Below the pieces are notes generated by a model. It was not told the DNA's origin, made no database searches, and saw nothing but the letters and a program-made list of their open reading frames with translations. Below, piece after piece: positions 1 through 7,843 of a stretch of 34,035 nt of DNA (positions are counted from its first letter, which is position 1; the number at the start of each line of letters is the position of its first letter). The stretch covers positions 1 through 34,035 of the forward strand of contig DFXY01000054.1 of NCBI GenBank assembly GCA_002381945.1, in the 5' to 3' direction. Position numbers and translations under genes: made by a program. Source of the DNA: Bacteriovoracaceae bacterium UBA4096. Lineage in GTDB: Bacteria > Bdellovibrionota > Bacteriovoracia > Bacteriovoracales > Bacteriovoracaceae.

Positions 1-2
1 TC

Positions 3-461
3 ATCAAGGATTCTCGTCAGGTCTACTTATCCAATATTGTCACTGGGGGCGTTCAGTCTTTAATGGTAGCAACTGGGGTGAGCCTGTTAGGAATTGGTGA
101 GTTTTTCATCGTCTTTTTTGTCACTCTTATTTTATCATTTATTCCGGTTATTGGTGCAGCTCCAGTGGCCTTTGTATTTGCACTTTTGGCCTTCTTTAAA
201 GACAACACCACTGCGGCCATAATTTTGGGGATCCTGGGAATGGTTACAGGAATTGTGGATAATATTCTTAGACCTTGGCTTGCTAGTTTCGGAGAAAGTA
301 AAATTCCTCCGGCCGTAGCCTTCATCTGTGTTATCGGTGGGGCGATATTATTTGGCTTTCCAGGCCTCTTTATAGGGTTATTAGTCGGGTCATATGCCTA
401 TGATACTCTGCCTATTTTTTGGGAAGAATTAAAACCCAAGAAAGACACCAATATCACTTAA
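3..461 (+). CDS. AI-2E family transporter (PerM/YdiK-like), C-terminal part
   Basis: The frame is open from base 3, so the gene starts before the window and only its last 152 residues are seen. They are strongly hydrophobic, with several membrane spans separated by short loops. The arrangement of glycine-rich spans around a P-V-I-G-A-A-P-V segment and the sequence ILRPWL before the last spans is typical of the C-terminal half of AI-2E/PerM permeases. Family members are inner-membrane proteins of about 350 residues that export or transport small molecules; the real substrate is rarely known. The stop lies inside the 3' end of the convergent hydrolase gene (33-base overlap). The internal ATG at base 63 is not a true start, because the conserved sequence continues upstream of it. 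Confidence 0.85.
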   Translation: MKDSRQVYLSNIVTGGVQSLMVATGVSLLGIGEFFIVFFVTLILSFIPVIGAAPVAFVFALLAFFKDNTTAAIILGILGMVTGIVDNILRPWLASFGESKIPPAVAFICVIGGAILFGFPGLFIGLLVGSYAYDTLPIFWEELKPKKDTNIT

Positions 462-1421
462 AGCTTCATCGCGAATTGAATCCTTCTCCATGAGAATCTC
501 GTGATGAGAATCTGGAAATAATTTCAACTGACAATTGGCCTTCTCGCAAAAAGTTTCCTGACGGTTGGGTTTTACAATTAAATCCATTCCTGACTGGAAA
601 AGTAAAATAGGTGTTTTAATTTTGCTTCCTAATAAATCAATCTTTCTTGTGGCATTGATGGCCTGATTTACCCAGCGGGAAGTGGGTCCTCCAACTACTA
701 AATGAGGATATTCCATAAAGAGATACTTGCTGGCCTCAAAGCGCACTAAGCTATGTGTTACTTCATTTCTTTCAAAAGTATCTTCTTCCGGGAGATAGGG
801 ACCGCGATCAGGAGCATAATGGGCCCCACGCCCGGCCAGGATAAGAAGTCTTGAAAAATAACGGGCGATTCTCTCTGAATAAGGCTTGGTATTCATTTCA
901 AACATAGGTGCTACAAAGACGGCCTTAAGGAAAAACTCAGGTCTTCTGGCCATGAAATGAGCAGATATGGCAGCTCCCATGGAATGGGCAATGAGGTAAT
1001 AATCATGCTTGGGAGCAAGCTCCTTAACCTGATCAATAAAAAGCTCAAAGTCATTTACGTAATCTTGAAAGTTAATGATATGACCTTTATGAGGGTCTTT
1101 TAAAAGCCGCTGGGATTGACCTTGCCCCTGATGATCGAGAATGAAAATATTAAAATCAGTATAACGTAGGTCATAAAGGAGCTCGGCATATTTTATGGCC
1201 GGCTCTGTTCTTCCAGGTACAACCACCAAGTTCCTGTGATTTTCCGGACGGATTTTATAAAAAATTCTTAGATTCAAGCTTTGTTTATTTTTCAAAATTT
1301 TATTATGAAAACTTTGAAAATAAGGAAGGGCCTCGTTTTTCCAAAGGGCAGGGAAATCCGCTTCCGGTATCCCCCAGGCAAAAGTTGAAAAACAAAGCAT
1401 TAAAAGAATAAAGGGCTTCAT
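429..1421 (-). CDS. Secreted alpha/beta hydrolase, lysophospholipase (PldB)-like
   Basis: The product is 330 residues. A signal peptide (residues 1 to about 15, MKPF followed by a hydrophobic core) suggests export to the periplasm. The sequence DHQGQGQS (95-102) resembles the DHRGxGxS segment of lysophospholipase L2. The nucleophile elbow is AHSMG with Ser147, and Asp280 (SGMD) and His306/307 (DSHHE) complete a plausible triad. Family members deacylate lysophospholipids or monoglycerides; the substrate here is inferred only. I chose the ATG at 1421 because it gives a signal peptide and has an AGAGG ribosome site 9 bases upstream. The frame stays open up to 1718, but that extension runs antisense through the OleD-like gene. 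The neighbouring Fab-like genes make a lipid substrate reasonable. Confidence 0.85.
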   Translation of the reverse strand: MKPFILLMLCFSTFAWGIPEADFPALWKNEALPYFQSFHNKILKNKQSLNLRIFYKIRPENHRNLVVVPGRTEPAIKYAELLYDLRYTDFNIFILDHQGQGQSQRLLKDPHKGHIINFQDYVNDFELFIDQVKELAPKHDYYLIAHSMGAAISAHFMARRPEFFLKAVFVAPMFEMNTKPYSERIARYFSRLLILAGRGAHYAPDRGPYLPEEDTFERNEVTHSLVRFEASKYLFMEYPHLVVGGPTSRWVNQAINATRKIDLLGSKIKTPILLFQSGMDLIVKPNRQETFCEKANCQLKLFPDSHHEILMEKDSIRDEALSDIGVFLGF

Positions 1422-1473
1422 AAAAATTACCTCTTGATATGACGCTACTTCCAGGTAATGACTTTCGTCAATG

Positions 1474-1502
1474 TAGACGAAGGGAGTGTGAGGTTTTATT
1501 AT
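1474..1502 (+). promoter_or_regulatory. Putative sigma-70 promoter of the OleD-like gene
   Basis: TAGACG (1474-1479) and TATTAT (1497-1502) are separated by 17 bases and resemble -35 and -10 boxes (4/6 and 5/6 matches). The -10 box ends only six bases before the ATG at 1509 and there is no nearby Shine-Dalgarno, so the transcript would start at or next to the start codon. This is a motif reading, not a mapped start site. Confidence 0.45.
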
Positions 1503-1508
1503 ATTGAG

Positions 1509-2513
1509 ATGCGAATCCTTGTGACTGGTGGCGGTGGCTTTCTTGGAAGCTATATCATCAAAGAACTCCTGAAGAACCCTGGTTATATTGTGACGAACTT
1601 CTCTCGTCATGCTTATCCGTCTTTGGAAGACATCGGAGTTCCTACTATTAAGGGGAACTTGCAAAATGTTGGCGATATTAGTCGCGCTTTGGATCAGGGA
1701 TTTGATGCTATCTTCCATGTGGCGGCCTTGGCCGGTGTTTGGGGAAAATACGAAGATTATTATGGCATCAATTATCTTGGAACCAGGAATCTCCTGGAGG
1801 CCGCTAAGAGTAGAGGTATCAAACGATTTGTATACACCTCAACTCCTTCAGTCGTTTTTGATAAAGGTGACCTGATGGGTGTGGCCGAAGAGCAACCCTA
1901 TGCAGAGAAGTTTTTGAATGCTTATTCAGAAACAAAAACAATGGCAGAAAAATTAGTGCTTGAAATGAATGATAGTGAATCATTCTTAACTTGTGCTTTG
2001 AGACCTCATTTGATTTGGGGCCCCGGTGATCCTCATCTATTCCCCCGAGTGATTCAAAAAGGGAAAGAAGGCAAACTTAGGATTGTGGGCGATGGTGAAA
2101 ATTTAGTAGATATCATTTATGTTGAAAATGCAGCGCGAGCACATGTTCAGGCCTTCGAGCATTTATCTCCTGGTTCCCGAGTGTGTGGGCAGGCCTATTT
2201 TCTGGGTCAGGAGCGACCGGTAAAACTATGGGATTTTATTAACCAGGTTTTAAGTATAGTAAAAGTGGAACCGGTGATGAGTTCTATCGACGTATCTACG
2301 GCCTACCGCCTGGGATGGTTTCTGGAAAAAATGTTTAAGCTTCTAGGTATTCAAAAACCTGAACCACCTATGACAAGGTTTGTGGCATTAAACCTCGGGA
2401 AATCCCATTATTTCTCGCATGAAAAGGCCCGGCGTGATTTTGGATACACTCCTCAGGTTTCAATAGAAGAGGGTCTAAAGAGAACATTCTCTTATCGTGA
2501 AAACCTTAAGTAG
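1509..2513 (+). CDS. NAD(P)-dependent epimerase/dehydratase family, OleD-like 3-oxoacyl reductase
   Basis: This 334-residue extended-SDR enzyme has the nucleotide-binding motif TGGGGFLG (6-13), a catalytic Tyr139-x3-Lys143 pair (YSETK), and the stretches RPHLIWGPGDPHL and NLVDIIYVENAA that characterise OleD and related 3-beta-hydroxysteroid dehydrogenases. OleD reduces 2-alkyl-3-oxoalkanoates to the beta-hydroxy acid during long-chain olefin synthesis. I start it at 1509 because the Rossmann fold begins there; an upstream ATG at 1458 would add 17 residues unlike the family. OleA, OleB and OleC are not in the window, so an olefin pathway is not shown. It converges on the FabI-like gene with an 8-base overlap. 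Other 3-keto reductions, such as a sterol-like or secondary-metabolite step, are possible. Confidence 0.82.
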   Translation: MRILVTGGGGFLGSYIIKELLKNPGYIVTNFSRHAYPSLEDIGVPTIKGNLQNVGDISRALDQGFDAIFHVAALAGVWGKYEDYYGINYLGTRNLLEAAKSRGIKRFVYTSTPSVVFDKGDLMGVAEEQPYAEKFLNAYSETKTMAEKLVLEMNDSESFLTCALRPHLIWGPGDPHLFPRVIQKGKEGKLRIVGDGENLVDIIYVENAARAHVQAFEHLSPGSRVCGQAYFLGQERPVKLWDFINQVLSIVKVEPVMSSIDVSTAYRLGWFLEKMFKLLGIQKPEPPMTRFVALNLGKSHYFSHEKARRDFGYTPQVSIEEGLKRTFSYRENLK

Positions 2514-3294
2514 TTTTGGCAAAAGACTTAACCAGACTCTGGTCAAAGTAGTTAGAACTCATGCCGGCATCCACTAAAAGTGTCGAGGCATTAATACCAG
2601 AACTTCTATGAGAGAGAAGAAAACAAACAGTGTTGGCCACTTCTTGAGTTTCGAGGGCCTTCTTTCTTAAAGTTAATTGTTCAGCATAAAGGTAATTATC
2701 TATGTAGTCGGGAATACCTGCGGAAGCCGAGGTTTTTAGTGGTCCGGCCCCTACTGCATTGACTCTAACTTTTGAGAATTCTGAAAATGATTTAGCGAGA
2801 AAAGGGACTGTCGCATCTAACATGGCCTTAATCGGGCCAAGATAGCCGTATGACGTCGCCTTGGTATTGGAAATAGAGATGGTGACGATACTTGCGTCTG
2901 GAGCAAATACATCTTTTAAAGAATTAGATATCTCTACCAGGGAAAAGCTTGAAATCTGAGCGGCCTGAAGGTAATCCTCGCGCCTGGTTTCATGAAAGGG
3001 TTTAGGTCCTTCTGAAAAATTAGCAAAGGCCAGGGAATGCAGGAACCCATCGAGTATAGTGGTGTGTTTCTTTATTTGTGGTAGAAGGTTGTCGTCTTTT
3101 TCGACATCAAATACAAAAACCGGAGAGTCAGGGAAGAGTTTTTTTAGTGTTTCTAACTGCTCACTCTTTTGAACCGAAAACAGGCATTTGGCGCCATTTT
3201 CCATAAGTGTCTTGGCACAAAAATACGCTACACTTTTTTTATTCGCCACACCTGTGATATAGAATGTTTTTCCGGATACTCCTAAAAAATCCAT
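2506..3294 (-). CDS. FabI-like enoyl-ACP reductase (SDR family)
   Basis: The 262-residue product matches the FabI type of short-chain dehydrogenase. It has the divergent cofactor loop ITGVANKKSVA near the N-terminus, an LDGFLHSLAFA segment matching the FabI LDGxxHSIAFA motif, and the FabI catalytic spacing Tyr-x6-Lys (YGYLGPIK, about residues 149-156). FabI reduces trans-2-enoyl-ACP with NAD(P)H in the last step of each elongation cycle. I start at the ATG at 3294, which overlaps the preceding fabZ stop in a TGATG junction; a TTG one codon earlier is also possible. It is the last gene of a four-gene operon. Many residues differ from housekeeping FabI, so it may be specialised for this cluster rather than the main reductase. 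Confidence 0.82.
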   Translation of the reverse strand: MDFLGVSGKTFYITGVANKKSVAYFCAKTLMENGAKCLFSVQKSEQLETLKKLFPDSPVFVFDVEKDDNLLPQIKKHTTILDGFLHSLAFANFSEGPKPFHETRREDYLQAAQISSFSLVEISNSLKDVFAPDASIVTISISNTKATSYGYLGPIKAMLDATVPFLAKSFSEFSKVRVNAVGAGPLKTSASAGIPDYIDNYLYAEQLTLRKKALETQEVANTVCFLLSHRSSGINASTLLVDAGMSSNYFDQSLVKSFAKTT

Positions 3295-3728
3295 CAAACT
3301 TCTCCATTCTCAATAATGGTGGCAGCAAATTCAATCGTCATGATGGTCTTGCCGTCGGCCTTGATCTTACCTTTCATGAAGGAAGCGTTAGCAAGCATTT
3401 CAACAAAGTCGACAGTGATCATGAGGAGGTCACCTGGCCTTGCCATGTTTTTAAATTTCGCATTCTGCACCCGAGTTACAAGCGCGGTTTTTGAGTTATC
3501 AGCACCTTCACCTTTTAAGGCCATAAGTAGTGCTCCGGTCTGGAAGACCGCTTCACACATAAGGACACCAGGAAAAACCGGACGACCAGGGAAATGACCC
3601 CGGAAAAAGTCTTCTTCCCCCGTCAGCTTTTTTGAAGTGGTGATGGAATTCTCAGAACGATCAATGATATTTTCTATAAAAAGAAAAGGTTCACGTTGAG
3701 GAATGTTATTAAGTATAGTCTCAAGCAT
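3294..3728 (-). CDS. FabZ-like 3-hydroxyacyl-ACP dehydratase
   Basis: The 144-residue hot-dog protein is the usual FabZ length. It carries the full signature HFPGRPVFPGVLMCE, placing the catalytic His at 45 and Glu at 59. It dehydrates 3-hydroxyacyl-ACP to trans-2-enoyl-ACP in the cytoplasm. The start codon lies inside the end of the fabG-like gene (8-base overlap, with a GGAGG ribosome site in the fabG coding sequence), and its stop overlaps the next start, so translation of the three genes is coupled. No lpxA, lpxD or lpxB is nearby, so it is probably not the housekeeping fabZ that usually sits in the lipid A cluster. A dedicated role in the local acyl pathway is inferred. Confidence 0.88.
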   Translation of the reverse strand: MLETILNNIPQREPFLFIENIIDRSENSITTSKKLTGEEDFFRGHFPGRPVFPGVLMCEAVFQTGALLMALKGEGADNSKTALVTRVQNAKFKNMARPGDLLMITVDFVEMLANASFMKGKIKADGKTIMTIEFAATIIENGEV

Positions 3729-4467
3729 TTAATCCTCCAGCAATATCCAGGGACGTTCCGGTAATGTAAGAAGACTCTTTGGAAGCAAAAAATAAAACCG
3801 CATGGGCCACTTCCTGGACTTTTCCAAATCTCTTCATTGGAACCTGAGACTTATATTCCTTGACCTGGTCATCCGGCAAATCAGCTATAAGCTCTGTCTC
3901 AATGAAACCAGGGCAGACGTTATTAACGGTGATATTGCGTTTTGCGACCTCTTTAGAGACTGAAAGGGACATGGCAATTTGACCGGCCTTAGAAGCGGCA
4001 TAATTGGCCTGACCTGGGAGACCTAGTTTTCCGCCAATTGATGACATATTAACAATTCTCCCATAACGATTTTTCATCATGGCGAGGACTGCAAAACGAG
4101 TCATGTTGTAAGTGCCTTTTAAATTTGTATCAATCACGGCATCCCAATCTGCTTCATTCATGCTTGGAATGATGGAATCTCTTCGGATACCAGCATTGTT
4201 GACCAGAACTTCCAGGCTTGGAAACTCCTGTTCATATTCCTGAAAAAACTTTTCAACTTCTGCTGTTTTAGAAACATCAAACTTTTTCAATCTTAGCTTT
4301 TCTCCATAAAGAGAATGCTTTTCTTTAAAGCTATTGGCAGCCTCATCATTACCTGAATAGGTGGCAATAACCGTAGCACCGTTTTTTAAAAAAGCTTCTG
4401 TCAGTCCGGCACCAATACCGCGGGTACCACCAGTGACGATGACATGCTGACCATCAAATTGATACAT
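3721..4467 (-). CDS. FabG-like 3-oxoacyl-ACP reductase (SDR family)
   Basis: The 248-residue classical SDR has the cofactor motif TGGTRGIG (12-19), the NNAG structural motif (90-93), a catalytic Ser in MSS (142-143), Tyr156-x3-Lys160 (YAASK), and the C-terminal ITGTSLDIAGG typical of FabG. It reduces 3-oxoacyl-ACP to 3-hydroxyacyl-ACP with NADPH. I chose the ATG at 4467, one base after the upstream stop and with a GGGAG ribosome site; the frame extends 12 residues further into the oxidoreductase gene, but those residues are not family-like. Together with the two downstream genes it supplies the reduction, dehydration and second reduction of a fatty-acid cycle. No ketosynthase or acyl carrier protein accompanies it. 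Confidence 0.9.
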   Translation of the reverse strand: MYQFDGQHVIVTGGTRGIGAGLTEAFLKNGATVIATYSGNDEAANSFKEKHSLYGEKLRLKKFDVSKTAEVEKFFQEYEQEFPSLEVLVNNAGIRRDSIIPSMNEADWDAVIDTNLKGTYNMTRFAVLAMMKNRYGRIVNMSSIGGKLGLPGQANYAASKAGQIAMSLSVSKEVAKRNITVNNVCPGFIETELIADLPDDQVKEYKSQVPMKRFGKVQEVAHAVLFFASKESSYITGTSLDIAGGLNA

Positions 4468-4468
4468 C

Positions 4469-5899
4469 CTATGCTCCCGTTCCCAGATAACTTTCAATAG
4501 CATTGGCCTGAATCACGCCGTAATTTGCGGCGCCTAACCAACCGGACATGATAATCCCAACTGAGCCTGCATGAAATAGACCTGGTAGTGTTTTATGTAA
4601 ATTCATGGAAATTTCAAGCCCTTCAAACTTCGTTCCAAAGGAAGAACCTTTAGGATGAAGGGTATAACGCTCAACTGTTAAAGGTGTAGCGGCCTCTACA
4701 ATCTCTAATTTATCCCTGATATCAGGAATGAATGCCTCCAACCCCTTAATGGTCTCTTCGATCATGAAATTCTTTTCAGCTTCATATTCTTCAGCTGAAA
4801 GCTTCTTCCAGTCATCATAGTGACAGTTTGTACTTGAAACGATGGCAACCCGAGCATCCGGTACCTGAGGTCTGGCCTCTTTAGGGTAATAAACTGAGAA
4901 AGTTCTGGATGAAACTTTAAGATCTAAAAGTCGTGAAGGATCATAAGTAGGATAGCTTGAGGTAAAAACAAGTTCTCCTATGTATGGAATGGTGGCCCCT
5001 GCTTTAAGGCCCATATAAACCTGACAGCTGGATGAGTTGAGTCTCACTGCTTTGGTTTTTTCTATGTATTCCCGGGGAAAATGTTCTTCTCCTACCAGGC
5101 CAAGAATGGTGGAGCGGATATTTCCATTGGAGAGAACAGCTTTTGAGTAAATGGGTTTACCATTTAATACAACGCCTGTGGCCTTACCATCTTCAATCAG
5201 AATTTTATCCACTCGGGACTGAAGTTTGATATCAACATTGTTCTTTAAAAGTTCATCCTTCATTTTACTAATGAGCAGTTCAGTGCCGCCTTTAAAGGTA
5301 TAAACACCCTTACTCATAAAGTTTGAAAAGACGATACCATAAGTGATAGCTGGATCTTCCAGGGTTGAGCCGTTGGCGTAAGTGATAGGTTCCATCAAAA
5401 ACCTGGTTACATCATTTCGTCCAGGGAAGAACTTCTCAAAGAGCTCTCCATTGGTGAGCTTTGAGTTGTCATAAAAATTCATTTGTCCCAGATAGTTAAA
5501 AAAAGCTTCGACCGTTTCCCTTTGCACCCCAAATTTATCCACCATCACCTGAGTGTAGTGATCTTTAGTGAAATCGGTTTGGATATTGAATTGAGGATTG
5601 GCAAACCTGACATCCTTTAGTTGGACTATGGAATTGGCAATTTCCTGACTCCAATACTTTTTACAGGTTTTGATCATTCCTACGGGAAATCCGTGAAGGG
5701 AAACATCAAAAATGTGATCGCGATTATCCCCTCGGAAGAACCAGGTGGCAAAGCCTCCCAGTTTATTATGTGATTCCAAGAGCAGGACTGAGTGGCCATG
5801 ACGACCCATGATGTTAGCAGCAGTCATGCCCGCAAGTCCTGAGCCAATGATGATCACGTCATAGTCTTTGGTGATTTCATCTCGTACTTTATAAAGCAT
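4469..5899 (-). CDS. FAD-dependent oxidoreductase, phytoene desaturase/RetSat (CrtI) family
   Basis: The 476-residue product begins with a dinucleotide-binding fold (DVIIIGSGLAG, Gly19/21/24, then a LLLES acidic end near residue 41) and LGGFATWF, followed by a long substrate domain. The C-terminal GLFHAGSVGIIMSGWLGAANYG resembles the conserved FAD-contacting end of CrtI, carotenoid isomerase and retinol saturase proteins. These enzymes add, remove or isomerise double bonds in long polyene or lipid chains. It is the first gene of the operon with fabG, fabZ and fabI-like genes, separated from fabG by one base. No phytoene synthase or other carotenoid gene is present, so an acyl or polyene substrate made by the neighbours is more likely than phytoene. 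An AAGG ribosome site precedes the ATG. Confidence 0.83.
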   Translation of the reverse strand: MLYKVRDEITKDYDVIIIGSGLAGMTAANIMGRHGHSVLLLESHNKLGGFATWFFRGDNRDHIFDVSLHGFPVGMIKTCKKYWSQEIANSIVQLKDVRFANPQFNIQTDFTKDHYTQVMVDKFGVQRETVEAFFNYLGQMNFYDNSKLTNGELFEKFFPGRNDVTRFLMEPITYANGSTLEDPAITYGIVFSNFMSKGVYTFKGGTELLISKMKDELLKNNVDIKLQSRVDKILIEDGKATGVVLNGKPIYSKAVLSNGNIRSTILGLVGEEHFPREYIEKTKAVRLNSSSCQVYMGLKAGATIPYIGELVFTSSYPTYDPSRLLDLKVSSRTFSVYYPKEARPQVPDARVAIVSSTNCHYDDWKKLSAEEYEAEKNFMIEETIKGLEAFIPDIRDKLEIVEAATPLTVERYTLHPKGSSFGTKFEGLEISMNLHKTLPGLFHAGSVGIIMSGWLGAANYGVIQANAIESYLGTGA

Positions 5900-5916
5900 C
5901 AGGAACCTTGCGTCGC

Positions 5917-5922
5917 ATTATA
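5917..5922 (-). promoter_or_regulatory. Candidate -10 box of the CrtI-fabG-fabZ-fabI operon
   Basis: A perfect TATAAT lies 17 bases before the operon's first ATG, leaving room for a short leader that contains the AAGG ribosome site. No convincing -35 box is seen 16-18 bases further upstream, so the site may need an activator. The 122-base divergent region (5900-6021) also has to hold the promoter of the HTTM gene; I see no clear one. Confidence 0.35.
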
Positions 5923-6021
5923 TGGTGTATCTTCATTCGAGAAAGATTAGACGAAACTCTCGAAAAAGTCATGAATTCCGTTACAATTATAAGAAATGTA
6001 TAACCAGATAAAGGTTCAGCA

Positions 6022-7842
6022 ATGGCCATTCTTAACTTTATAAAAAAAACTTTTAGCTTTGATGATAGGTCCATGGCCTTCTATCGGGTTTTGATTGGAC
6101 TAATTGTAATGGCCGATGTGGTTTACCGCTGGCCCGACTTGATGAATTTTTACACTGATGTTGGACTTATTCCGAGAAGCATCTTTACTGGTGAAATGGC
6201 CATGCCCTGGTCACTGTCGTTTCATCTGGCCAATGGAAGTTACAATTTCGCAGTCATCTTGTTTTCCCTTCACTTTATTTTCGGTCTCTTGCTTTTTGTT
6301 GGTTATAAATCTCGTTGGGCGATAGTAGGGGCCTTTGTTATGACAGTTTCAGTCCATAACCGCAACTGGTTGGTGAATAATGGAGGAGATGACGTCTTAA
6401 GAGCGATTTTATTTTTTTCTATCTTCCTGCCCCTTAATCGATGCTTCTCAATAGACTCAGCTCTCCAGAAAGAAAAAAAAAGCACTCAGGATTTTTTTAG
6501 TACCTGGACCCTTGCCTTTTTCCTTCAGGCCTTTGTCATTTATTTTGTAAGTTATATTCTAAAGAATCATCCAATTTGGAGGGAAGAGTTTACGGCGGTT
6601 CAATTTTCTTCAAGGTTAGATATTTTTGCTACCTCCCTGGGAATCTGGTTGAGAAATTATCCACTCTTGACGAAACTTTCGACTGTTTTTTCCATCTACC
6701 TGGAATGGCTGGGACCGTTGCTTTTAATTCTCACTTTTATGTTTGGTAAACGCTGGTGGATTCTTCGTCTTGGGATTGTCCTGAGTTTTTGGGCCTTTCA
6801 TCTTGGTATCTTTGCCACCATGACTATCGGTTTATTTCCTTTCATTGCCATTACAATGTGGGCCATTTTTATCCCAGGACCTTTCTGGGATAAGCTCTTT
6901 AGTATTTTTCAGAAGAGGAAATTTGGAGAGGTTAAGGTCTACTTTGACGGGGAATGTGGTTTTTGCCAGAAAGGTGTCAGGATTATCCGTGAATTTTTCT
7001 TACTTCCGGAAGTCACCATAAATGTTGCTCAGGAAACTCCGTCGATCTATTCCGATATGGAAAAAAACCATTCATGGGTGGTGGTTAATGAGAAAAATGA
7101 AAGATTTTTTCACTTTCGTGCCTGGATTGAATTGGTAAGGCACTCTCCATTACTCTGGCCGCTTGCCGGGTTTTTTGCCATGAAGCCAGTGCATTGGTTA
7201 GGACAAAAAATCTATCTTTGGGTTGCTGGTCATCGAACCCTCATGGGTAAATTATCTCAATTCCTGGAATACTCATCTCCCAAAAAAGACATCATCACTC
7301 TGAGATGGCTTATGGAAGCGGCCGGGGCCTTCTTTTTTGTCACACTTTTGATGTGGAATTTAACAACCATTAAGAAATACAACATCAAGGCCCCCTATTT
7401 TCAAAAAGTAACAAGGTGGTTTCATCTCTATCAGGAGTGGAACATGTTTGCCCCTTACCCTAAGATGGATAATATCTGGGTAGAGATTCCTGCAGTCTTA
7501 GGGGATGGCTCAGAGATTGAGCTTTTAACAGGTGATCGTGATATCTTCAGTGTGAAAGACCAGGCCTTTTATAAGCAGATTCCAAATGAGCATTGGAGAA
7601 AGTTTTATTTGAACCTTTCTGAGAGGAATGCCTACGCTCGCTACTATGGTGGTTATCTTTGTCGACTTTGGAATAAAAGAAAAATCAGATCAGTCAAAAA
7701 TACCACTTTAAAGAAGCTGGAAGTTATTGTTTATTCCCAACCCAATTTACCGGATGGTGATAAAGGTGGAATTACCCGTAAGCTTTCCTGGAAGCACTGG
7801 TGTTATGATGAAGATTATAAGCGGGAGAACCCCGCTCGTTAA
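6022..7842 (+). CDS. HTTM-domain membrane protein fused to a DCC (DUF393) thiol-disulfide oxidoreductase
   Basis: The 606-residue protein has three parts. Residues 1 to about 295 are polytopic and resemble the HTTM domain, the membrane part related to vitamin K-dependent gamma-carboxylase. Residues about 305-420 form a DCC domain, starting VYFDGECGFCQKG with the redox motif Cys312-Gly-Phe-Cys315. The rest holds another membrane span (about 432-450) and a basic soluble tail. HTTM proteins are thought to work on quinone- or lipid-linked chemistry, and DCC proteins are thioredoxin-like; the reaction of the fusion is unknown. It is divergent from the CrtI/fab operon across 122 bases, suggesting a shared process. 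The start has an AAAGG site 8 bases upstream. Confidence 0.82.
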   Translation: MAILNFIKKTFSFDDRSMAFYRVLIGLIVMADVVYRWPDLMNFYTDVGLIPRSIFTGEMAMPWSLSFHLANGSYNFAVILFSLHFIFGLLLFVGYKSRWAIVGAFVMTVSVHNRNWLVNNGGDDVLRAILFFSIFLPLNRCFSIDSALQKEKKSTQDFFSTWTLAFFLQAFVIYFVSYILKNHPIWREEFTAVQFSSRLDIFATSLGIWLRNYPLLTKLSTVFSIYLEWLGPLLLILTFMFGKRWWILRLGIVLSFWAFHLGIFATMTIGLFPFIAITMWAIFIPGPFWDKLFSIFQKRKFGEVKVYFDGECGFCQKGVRIIREFFLLPEVTINVAQETPSIYSDMEKNHSWVVVNEKNERFFHFRAWIELVRHSPLLWPLAGFFAMKPVHWLGQKIYLWVAGHRTLMGKLSQFLEYSSPKKDIITLRWLMEAAGAFFFVTLLMWNLTTIKKYNIKAPYFQKVTRWFHLYQEWNMFAPYPKMDNIWVEIPAVLGDGSEIELLTGDRDIFSVKDQAFYKQIPNEHWRKFYLNLSERNAYARYYGGYLCRLWNKRKIRSVKNTTLKKLEVIVYSQPNLPDGDKGGITRKLSWKHWCYDEDYKRENPAR

Positions 7843-7843
7843 T

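Noticed and set aside
1422..1718. N-terminal extension of the secreted hydrolase by 99 residues
   Set aside because: It runs antisense through the OleD-like gene, lacks a signal peptide, and the internal ATG has a proper ribosome site and leader.
2506..5899. Aryl polyene or carotenoid gene cluster
   Set aside because: No ketosynthase, acyl carrier, ammonia-lyase, phytoene synthase or geranylgeranyl synthase gene is present; only the Fab-like steps and one CrtI-like enzyme are seen.
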